Shown here piece by piece: positions 55,335 to 64,000 of a DNA stretch of 64,000 nucleotides. Every line of letters starts with the position of its first letter. Position 1 is the stretch's first letter. Position numbers and translations under genes: made by a program. The notes beneath the pieces were generated by a model, which was not told the origin of the DNA, ran no database searches, and saw only the letters and a program-made list of their open reading frames with translations. The stretch covers positions 43,807-107,806 of the forward strand of contig JAHBMJ010001845.1 in assembly GCA_018398765.1 (NCBI GenBank), read 5' to 3'. The stretch is from Chromera velia. Taxonomy: Eukaryota > Sar > Chromeraceae.

Positions 55335-57635
55335 AACAGAGTGGACTCCAAAGTAGGACTTAGTGGAATTCAAAGTGACTTTTAAATTTACTATATTCTA
55401 GCTTCATTATAAAGTAAAACTAGGTTACTTAAAGCAATCTAAAGTTTTTTAGAGCATTTAAAATCGCTACTTCTGTGCAAATCTGCTCAAATATGCTCAA
55501 AAGACTGGTTGATTAGCTAAGGTGCATCGTGGGAAAAATTACGATCACCGCGGCATGTGGAAGTTAGTGAATGTTACCTGCAAAGAAATATACAGGCACA
55601 ACACTAATGGATATGCTCAATAGTAACGTTTAGCGCCGCTAATCAAGTACAAAGAATTGCTTCTTCTGTAAGGGAAACAGTGCAGGAAGGAGAGCTTCAC
55701 AGCTAGGCTGGTCAGACCGGACAGGAGGTGGTCGGCAGGGGTCGGAGAGGATTCCTAAGAATAGAGCATAGAGACAACATAATTCTATTCATAAAGAACT
55801 CACACTACACGGCGTAAAAGCTTGCAAATCGTTCTACGTGTGTGCAAATCGTTCTCATAGAACACGTTTCTTGACTGTTTTGGGTCACGGACCTCGAGTT
55901 GGGTCGGACATCCCCCCTTTCCTGAGGTTCAGAAGTCCGCACTTCTGAACCTTGGGCCAGGGGGGTCAAACCCCCCCGCCGCCAGGTCCAGACATAGGCT
56001 TATCGTGGGTCTGGGAGGCGCCGCCATGGGGCCAGAGGGGGTGGCGGCACCCTGTTCCTTCGATGCACGCAGCCGACTTTGCCTCTGTTGGCCAATAATC
56101 GGGTCTGAAGTCTCTTAGCCGTCTTGAAGGTCCACAGGTTCAAAACTGCGGAGTTCTGAACCTCTGAGCAAACGGACTTTTCCCACAGAAATGTTACCAC
56201 AAAAAACGCTCTGTCAGATGTCTTCTGATGATTTAAGAAGATATTTGACAGAGCGTTTTCTCGGTTTTGACTTTTTTTCGGGAGTGTACTTTCAGGGCTC
56301 TGGAGGAGACGGCTGTAACAACAGTTGCTCTAGCAGTTGCTGGGTCACCTCGGGTCGGGACGAAGTGGAGCTTGCAGGTGGGTCCAGTGGAGACCAGCCG
56401 TCTTGATCTTGTTTTTAACGTCTTTGTGCTTGCTGCTGCTCCTCCTGTTCAAGTGGGGAAGGGCTGCCAGCCTTATCTAGGTATTAAAGTACTGCTGTCT
56501 TCATCGCTCTCCTTACTCTTTCCTTGCAGGTCACAGTCTTGGGAGCCTCAGGTTTAACCCCCAGGTCAGCCTGTCTGGACCTGCTGCTTCTTAGGCTCTT
56601 GGTTTTGTCCTTGGAACCTTGTGCACGCAGAATAAGCTGGACAAAAGTGCTTCCTTAACTGCAAAAAGCATGAACGCCTGTCCCTCCGTGTTTGCAGGTG
56701 TTGGTAGACGGAGACTTGGGGACACCTGCAGGTCAGTTAAGGAAGCGCGGCTCGCTCTCTCGCTTTATATGATGATTTGCTTAGCATCCAGCTTCTTTAT
56801 CCTGCTAGGAGCTTGACGAAAACGCACAAAGGAGGTCACTAGGACAGGGTCAATGGAGAGTCTCCATTTTTTGACCGCCTCTTCTGAAGCTTTGTACAGC
56901 TCTCAGTCGTGCCAGGCATTTTTCCATCCAGGCCAATCACTCAGTTTTTATGCATTTGAATGTCTTCCACTTGCTCCGTGTGTATCAGTCTTTGAAAGCG
57001 GTCCATACTATCCCGACGCAAGTGCTTCTAAGGCTTACTCGTTCATCCTTTCTCATTTGTGGCACTCCGTACTAGTCTCCCTCTGAACATCTGGATCTAC
57101 CTACAGACCTGTCCTTCTTTTTTACAGTTTCTCATTGACACACGCAGAACGATTTGTAAGCTTTTACGCCGTGTAGTGTGAGTTCTTTGTGAATAGAATT
57201 ATGTTGTCTCTGTGCTCTGTTCTTAGGAATCCTCTCCGACCCCTGCTGACCGTCTCCTGTCCGGTCTGTCCAGCCTAGCTGTGAAGCCCTCCTTCCTGCA
57301 CTGTTTCCCTTGCAGAAGAAGCAATTCTTTGTACTTGATTGGCGGCGCTAAACGTTACTGTTAAGCATATCCATTAGTGTTGTACCTGTGTATTTCTTTG
57401 CAGGTAATATTCACTAACTTCCATGTGCCGCGGTGATCGTAATTTTTCCCTAGCTAATCAACCAGTCTTTTCAGCACATTTGAGCTGATTCGCACAGAAG
57501 TAACAATTTTAAATGCTCTAAAAAACTTTAGATTGCTTTAAGTAACCTAGTTTTACTTTATAATGAAGCTAGAATATAGTAAATTTAAAAGTTACTTTGA
57601 ATTCCACTAAATCCTACTTTGGAGTCCACTCTGTT
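55335..57635. mobile_element. Foldback element, copy 2 (left arm shortened)
   Basis: Same family as 39896-43301, with AACAGAGTGG and CCACTCTGTT ends. The left arm retains only the outer 530 bp or so (to about 55865) before joining the GC-rich centre; the right arm (about 56040-57635) is full length. Flanking TTTA occurs on both sides (55331-55334, 57636-57639), and the uninterrupted R2 copy at 52.37 kb has a single TTCA at that place, which confirms the insertion and a 4-bp duplication. Confidence 0.92.
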
Positions 57636-57821
57636 TTTAATAAATGTAGCACGACGCAGAACGAACTGAAGTGACATCGATTGGCCTGTCTGCTCGAAAT
57701 ATAACGATTGACTGTGCTGTTTGACGGAATATTATATGAACTCTTCTAGGTAAAATTCTTACCCTCCTTAAAGGGTATACACGGATATCGCCTGAACCTA
57801 CTAGCCCCGTACAGACCTTAC
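57636..57821. repeat. R2 repeat, right part of the interrupted copy
   Basis: Continues from AATAAATGTAGCACGACG to CCCCGTACAGACCTTAC, homologous to 52378-52560. Confidence 0.88.
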
Positions 57822-57915
57822 ATCTGTGATCAGCCGAGAGGCCTTGAGATCACACGCACTCGTATAACACATTTTTTCATTTTTGGGGGGGGGGTCGCTT
57901 CTATCTCCGTCTGGT
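57822..57915. repeat. R1 repeat, partial copy
   Basis: GTGATCAGCCGAGAGGCC to the G-run and CTATCTCCGTCTG; matches the 5' part of the R1 copy at 51138 with TG/CA changes at CpG sites. Confidence 0.8.
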
Positions 57916-58314
57916 TATTCTATACTGCGTTTGGCTGAAATTTGCATAGCGTACTTGATTTGGATTAATTCCGGACGAAAAAAAATGAGTTTTGAAATAT
58001 ATGCTGGGGGCCCCCAACATGTTTGGGAAGGGGCTTCGGCACTCCACTTGCATGCCCGATGACTTTCCGCCGAAGTTTCCGGGGCCTGATTTAATTTGTT
58101 TGAAATTCAGATTCACATCTGACGAAATTCAGTCTGTTAGATCTGAATCAGAATTTCAAACAAATTGAATCGGGCCCCAAAAAGTTGTTGGGCGTGGAAG
58201 TAGAGTGCCAGGGCCCTGTCCCTAACATGTTGGGGGCCCCCTGCATGCATCTGAAAACTTTTTTTTAAAAAGAAAATAAATCCTGAATCGCATCTTGTGA
58301 CGAAATTGCAAAAT

Positions 58315-58800
58315 CGCTTCGGGGGGCAGCTCAGCTCTGCTGAGATCAGCTGAGAGGCCCTGAGATCGCACGCACTCGCATAACGTATTTTTTCATTTTT
58401 GGGGGGGGGGGCTCGCTTCTATCTCTGTCCGTCATAGTGTTGCCCGAATTCCAAAATATCACGGGTGTCGCCCAAATTCCAAATCTGTCCAATTCCAAAT
58501 CTGTCCGTCATGGGTATCACCCTTAAGCAACTCGTATGGAGCCGTGATTACACATAATAACTTCGCACATGTGTGCCCCTCAAGTAACTTAGATGGAGTT
58601 GCAAGTGCATGCTCGCACGGTCCCGAAAAGTATACTTCGTGCACATTGCCGTGGCCCCCGCCCCATGCATGCATGCACCTGCACAAGATATACCCAAGCC
58701 CCCGATGGTGTGCATCAATCAAATTTGCAGACCCTCTAGCTATAAAGGGCCCCCCGAGGCACTCACCCAACTGGTTGGGTATATATCTTGTTCAAGTGTA
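58315..58800. repeat. R1 repeat, longest copy
   Basis: Contains both the CTTCGGGGGGCAGCTCAGCT part (like 51138) and the GTGCATGCTCGCACGGTCCC to GGTTGGGTATAT part (like 52068-52240), showing that the two belong to one repeat. No coding capacity. Confidence 0.82.
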
Positions 58801-59285
58801 CGCGGTATATAGCAAGACTGAGGATTTTATCACACGATCACCCCTATATATAGCTGTCATAATTATCGATACGCGTGTGCGACCTCGCAGATGCACGCGG
58901 GCCTTTTTCACGCGCCGCCGCACATACGCATTAGGTAATTTGACTCATGAAGAGTCATTGCATGAGAGCGTGTTGAGTTCAAAATGATGGAGCTGCGGCT
59001 CGGCGCGGCCCGGCAAGCATGTGTACGCATGCATGCATCGTGTAGACGGCTACACGACAGCTTTGACTGACTAAATCTAAATACTCCAACAATAGATGAC
59101 ACCGTCTCTAAGATACTCTCTTCTGTTTCTTCCTTTATTTAATTTGCATGACAAGATAGCGTCTTCTAGAGAGAAGGCGTCTTACAAGTTGAAGACTGGG
59201 GTTGAGATCCCCTATATTTTGCAAAGATTACCCGCTATGATTAAGATAAAAATACAGCAGTTTTGGGTGCTTTGAAAGCTGGCGC

Positions 59286-60441
59286 ATGTGTGAAAAGAGT
59301 CAGAGGGGAAGAAGATGGCAACAGAATTTCAATTTTTTGGTTGATGACGCCTGTCCTGAAGACAAAACAGGAACGGAGGGATGCTTCCTGACTGGGCAAC
59401 AAGGGCATGGGCCCATTTCATGGAGGAGAAAAGGGTGGGAGAGGAGTTTAGATTTTCTTTCTTATCGATTGCGAGTATTGAATCTCATTTGTAACAGCAC
59501 AGCAGCACTTTGTCTGACAAGGTGGTCAAAGCTGGATGGACGGTGAACTATGTGACCATCCATGAGACTCAGAAGAATACAGTGAAAATATATTCTGGCG
59601 CAAAGAAGGCACCGATGGAGGCAAGGGCAATAGAAGTTGCAAAGGGAAGAGTTTTTGGGTTTCCTTCATTGCCACACCTGTCAGTGCACATTGTGCCTCC
59701 AGGTGACAACTTCCGGAAGCCTTCTCACTTCTTTGCTTCTGCACGCACAGGGACAGTTCGGGTGTTTATAGTTGCCATTGTAGAGAATAAATATGAAGCT
59801 GCTGATGTGGAAACGGACTGGTTGATGAGCATGTTTGCTCATCGATGGATTGTGGGGCGAGATGGGCGTCATCCCGTGCCGTTTGACAAGACTGCAGTGG
59901 GAGGTTCTTTCTTGTGCGGACCTAATCTTACGGTCAGCTAGCATTCTTTACAAATTTTCTTCTTCTGAATGAAATTGAATGTCTATTTGATTTTAGTTTT
60001 TAATTTGCTTATTGATTGCAGGAAGACAGTCTACCTATGGAAACTGTGGGGGAAGTTCTTGCTGTGGGGCCTGGATGGAGAAACCACATGATGGAAGGTG
60101 AAGAACGGGTGTGGACACAGAGACTTCCTCTTTTATGGGCACAGTCTTGCCTGTTGTGCTTCCGATGTTGGGGTCCCCTCCATGAATGTGGAGGAAGCTC
60201 TGTTTGTACAGTTGATAGAGAGAATCTTCTTTCTGTTCCTGCTTCAAAAGAGCAAGTTGCAGCTGGGAGGCCCAGGCATCGCCACCCTGAGTGTCGAGAG
60301 TTTCACGTCAGATGCTATGCTCCATACAGTACCGAGTGTGTGGAGAAACTTGCAGCGCCCAAGAAGAAGCCTGGAAGGAAGAAGAAGCAATGTTGGTGTG
60401 GCGAGCTAGCAAAAGGACACAAATGCTTCTGCATGCAATAA
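59286..60441 (+). CDS. Unknown protein with basic linker and Cys-rich tail
   Basis: Three exons with consistent phases: 59286-59434, 59506-59932, 60022-60441; about 331 residues, stop TAA TAA. The first junction rests on a short intron (71 nt) and is the least sure. Middle part (about 50-190) has beta-like pattern TLSDKVVKAGWTVNYVTIHE, GTVRVFIVAIVENKYEAADV and VETDWLMSMFAHRWIVGRDG. The C-terminal part has HPECREFHVRCYAPYSTECV, an AT-hook-like basic stretch PKKKPGRKKKQ and a Cys-rich end (CWCGELAKGHKCFCMQ) that could bind zinc. DNA-binding is a guess from the basic and Cys-rich pieces. No family recognised. Confidence 0.6.
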
Positions 60442-61244
60442 TAACATGTTAAAAAAGAATGAAAGAAAGAAATTATTTTTAAAAATATTAGTTTTTGAAT
60501 TTTTCCTATAAAATCCTATTTATTTGACTCTTCATTAGTTGGATTACCTAATGTGCATGCAGGTCATGCAGTCACAGCTCAACTCAACCCTGAAAGTCGA
60601 AGTCTAAAACAGAAGAAAGAACTAAGCGAACATATACTTGCAGTAGCACTATGAAATCTAGAATGAACAGATGATGTAACGATTGAACTGAATAAATATG
60701 ATTAGAATGAATAGATTCATTTATTGACTGATGAATTGTGACCAATCCGATTCTCTGGACTTGTATAAATTTTTATAAGTCTTGCAAGGTCAGACATTCC
60801 TGCATGATCGAGCTGATTCGCCATGATTGGAGACCTTAATTGCATACAAGAAACGGGATGTCAAGAGAGTCAGTCAGCGCTCTTTGCAGATCTGAAGGGA
60901 CAGTACGTGGTTTCCGCCCGACAAGAAAGCTTGAAGTAGATAAAGATCCAAAAGTTAATTTTTATGTCCACACAACCCAGCTGCTTCTTGCATTCGTTGC
61001 TTCCTTCTTTCCTCCCGACCAAGTGGCGGTCGACATAGAGGGCTTGAGGAGCGCCCACTCAAAATAATTTGTGCGCAGTGCTTACGCGCAACTTCTCCAG
61101 TCTAACAACATCTCCGTGTCTCGATAAGATCTTCAACTCCTTCCGACATCTCAATCTTTTTGAAGTCGACGTGTGCACTTTTCTCTATTTCTCCCAGTGC
61201 ACGTCTCATCCTTCCGTCCATCTATCCATCTTCTCAAACATCAA
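60442..61244. other. Intergenic
   Basis: AT-rich to 60780; no credible gene. A 75-codon frame at 60840-61067 lacks support. Confidence 0.4.
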
Positions 61245-63936
61245 ATGATGAAGAGAGGACTGCTTCTCCTGCTTTTGATAGGATCACGGGAGTCCTTTCG
61301 AGGGGCCAAAGATGAGTTTGTCTGTAACTGGTCAACACAGGGAAAGAGGAAGAGAGAGACCCTTTCCACTCATGAGACTCCGTTTGTGTCTGAAAGGGGT
61401 CGGCCTCTTTACTTTGAGAGAGAAGACATTTGCAAATTTGTCATTGATTACATGCATGTATGAGGGTGGCAAATTCAGATGGACAATTCACGTTACGGAG
61501 AGCTTTTGCCCCTCTCATTTCGTTTGCTTATCCCTCAATGTCTGTGTGCTTCATTCTATGTTCCGTCCATGGTGGTCCCGGCTTTTTTTTTTACGTATTC
61601 TTTTTCCTGCAATATTCAACATTTTGAAGGAAGAAGATTACTCGTGGAGCTTGAGCATCACTTCTATACAAATGTACTCGCAGCATCTGTACCATACAGC
61701 CACACTCTCTATATTTTAGTTCACCTTCAAACCTCTCTATGCATGCAGCCACTCTGCTTCCCCCCTCTGATATCGGGAACGGGGACATTTGGACAAAGGA
61801 CTCCTCCGTGCTCTACAACGGCATCGCATCGGTGTACAAGGACTACTCAAGAGCTGTATGTCCCGGGCGATACACTGTAAGGGCAAACCATGATTGGTAC
61901 AACAACAACCACACCACAAATTTTGGTGATAATGAGATTAACTAGACGCCACACCGCCTTACCAGACGAACGGACGAGGGTATCACATATCAACAACGAA
62001 TCTAGGGACTGTGGTTACGAATTCCGGAACTGGCACAGGAACAGACATGGATGTGCATCTGATTCTTCACCTCCCGTGTCAGATCACAATGACAAAATTT
62101 TTCGTCACAAGTCGAGACACCTCGGGTTAACTTGCACGCACACCCAGCAAGATGGCCGTCCGTGGGAGTCCCGATATGAGTTTTTGGGTCGACCTTAGGT
62201 CCTACTCAGGTGAGACCTCATAGACTCAAAAAGAAATAAGAGCTTTCACTGCCGACTACACAAAGGGGCCTTTCGAGTATCTCAAATTCGATTAGCAGAA
62301 GATCGATCAGTCCGATGATGGCCACTTCTCATTCGGAGATATTGTGATCGGAGCCGGCAGTTGGACACGTAAGTGCTCTCATACTTTCCCCCTCCTGCTT
62401 GTTATGTGGGACATCCTCTCAGTATCCTATTTTCGGTCAAAAGGTAGCCCCGAACTTGCTCCTCTCTTCTTTTTCTTCTTTGTTGATTCTCTCGTGCTCT
62501 TCTTCTGTTCCGTGTTCATTTTTCGACTTTTTTCATCCCCCCTCCATGCATGAATTGATTCATCTCAAGGAGCCATTCTGTGAGTTCTTTTTGCCGTCTT
62601 TGGGTGCACATGCACTTCTAAATTCCCTTGTCAAATAGATTCTTAGGGGCTTCTCCATCGTCTACCCTCTTTTTTCTTTTGTTTCTTGGACAGTCTCTTC
62701 ATCACCAAGGTTTCATTTTTGCGTGAGCTTCGCTATGTGTGCAGCCCACACCCGAATCCCTCCAGCAGACCTCGGCAGCGGGGATTCATAGACCAAGGAC
62801 AACAACCTGACCTACAATGGCCTGTACACCTTCTACAAAGATTATACAGGCAGCGAGTGCCCTGGTAGATACCGAGTGAGGACCAACGAGGCATAGTCGG
62901 AGGAAGGTGGGACGAGTGCGTGGGGATCCTATGAGAAGCCCCCCACAGGACTTTTTGATAACGCCCTGCTCAATTTAATGTCGGGCCTCTACACAGGCTT
63001 CGCCACGGCATCTACGGTCGCGGACTCAGGCACGAGCAGTGGGACGAATGCGACTCTGGAAGTAGTGCTGGACCTGCCCTGTGGTATTACCGTCGCTTCT
63101 TACGTGCAAGCTAAGAGAGACGGGGACCCTGAAATAGATGAGACCGTCGGTACGATGACTGTATACGGGTCAAGTGACGGGGGTACAACATGGACGGAGC
63201 TGGGGTCCTTCTTGGGGGAGACCTGGTCTCAGTCTGAGATGAAAACATTCTCCGCAGATGCCACTCTAGGCACCTTCAGCAGCTTCAAATTTTGGATGCA
63301 GAAGGTCTCCAAGACAGCCAACGACAGAGTCGTTCTCGGTGAAATCGCTCTGAGTGCTTCTGCAGTCTCAGGTCAGTAAGGAGGCGCCTGGGGTGACATG
63401 CGCGCATCAGAGAAGGTGACATAGAGTGTAGAAAGGAAACGAGGCATTGCCATGGGGCGGGGATGGGAAGCGGATGCAATGAAATAATTGTCTATTTGCC
63501 TGTGTGTGTTCTCTGTCTGTTCCTCTGCTTGGCTGCGCGAGTGAGTGAGTTAGTGAGCGAGTGAGTGCGCGTGTGTTCGTGTGTCTGTGTTCCAATACAA
63601 ATGTGCAGCCATTGACTGCCGCTCGACACTCTCCAAGCCCCCCCTAGTAATTTGTTTGCTCACTGTTCATTATTTCAAGCACACTCGATCTCTGTCTGCG
63701 TGCAGCCGCCACATGCAATCAGGCTATGGACACAGAGCCCAACATACTCGGCACAGGAGTTTTACGAGTCGACTTCACACAGATGGGGGTCACGGGTGAT
63801 ACGGCCGTCTTTACATATTCCTGCGACTACGGCTACGCGACAGCAAGTGGAAGTACTGCCGTGACTTTCACCTACATGGCCGACGCAGGAGGCAGTGCTT
63901 TCTGGAAGGGAACCCCTCCCACGTGTTTGCAACTAA
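61245..63936 (+). pseudogene. Secreted modular protein, F5/8C-like and sushi-like domains, partly broken
   Basis: Exon 1 (61245-61323) encodes a signal peptide (MMKRGLLLLLLIGSRES). Then come module exons bounded by phase-1 introns with CAG/CC acceptors: module 1 61749-62368, module 2 62745-63371, module 3 63706-63936. Modules 1 and 2 are paralogous: GNGDIWTKDSS...LYNG...YKDYS...CPGRY, followed by a discoidin (F5/8 type C)-like beta domain with TLEVVLDLPCGITVASYVQA, WTELGSFLGETWS and FKFWMQKV...VVLGEIALS. Module 3 is sushi-like (FTYSCDYGYATASG...FWKGTPPTCLQ). Module 2 has TAG at 62789 (Trp in module 1) and 62894; module 1 is 620 nt against 627 in module 2 and changes frame. The gene likely continues past the window. 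Extracellular adhesion is the probable original role. Confidence 0.65.
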
Positions 63937-64000
63937 GTGGGTCGCTTGTCTTGATTCGCATCTGAGTGTGCGCTTTTTTCCCCGTCTGATGCATTTGGAT

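Overview
The window is nuclear DNA of a eukaryote. Reliable genes are split by GT-AG introns, proteins are of eukaryotic type (eIF2-beta, a mitochondrial carrier, a calpain, a C2-MORN protein), and about half the window is transposons, microsatellites and low-copy repeats. One transporter starts with a signal peptide followed by a transit-peptide-like stretch, as in algae with a complex plastid. A chromerid-type alveolate alga (Chromera-like) would fit, but I hold that loosely because no rRNA or organelle gene is present.

Layout. 0.4-1.0 kb: intronless eIF2-beta (+). 1.0-3.4 kb: microsatellites and an assembly gap. 3.4-5.9 kb: TauE/SafE-type anion exporter (-, three exons). 6.1-13.8 kb: a full-length DIRS/PAT-type tyrosine-recombinase retrotransposon with split direct repeats (A1 - gag - RT/RNase H - YR - B1 A2 B2). 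14.6-15.0 kb: a hAT-like MITE with a perfect 8-bp target duplication. 15.1-15.9 kb: a non-LTR retrotransposon 3' fragment (-). 16.4-17.7 kb: C2 + MORN gene carrying frameshifts (+). 18.2-23.5 kb: nine-exon gene (+) for a putatively lipidated calpain with VHL-beta-like domains in front of the protease core. 23.7-24.1 kb: palindromic MITE-like element. 24-27.7 kb: AT-rich DNA without genes. 27.7-29.5 kb: 5'-truncated LINE inside a direct repeat of about 130 bp. 29.9-33.9 kb: mitochondrial carrier (-, six exons), divergent from a plastid-type EamA transporter at 34.6-36.0 kb (+). 37-44.4 kb: unknown genes on the minus strand, one with a decayed paralogue and one hit by a 3.4-kb palindromic foldback element. 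48.6-50.9 kb: unknown multi-exon gene (-). 51-58.8 kb: mosaic of two dispersed repeat families with a second foldback element nested inside. 59.3-60.4 kb: unknown three-exon gene (+). 61.2-63.9 kb: secreted multidomain protein (+) with F5/8C-like and sushi-like modules, partly broken and running towards the window end.

The genes do not form a pathway; this is a repeat-rich chromosome segment with unrelated housekeeping, transport and signalling genes. The points most worth following are the VHL-like/calpain fusion, the DIRS element whose in-frame stops are all TAA or TAG at sites where Gln (or Trp) would fit, and the foldback family, for which the window also holds an empty paralogous site.
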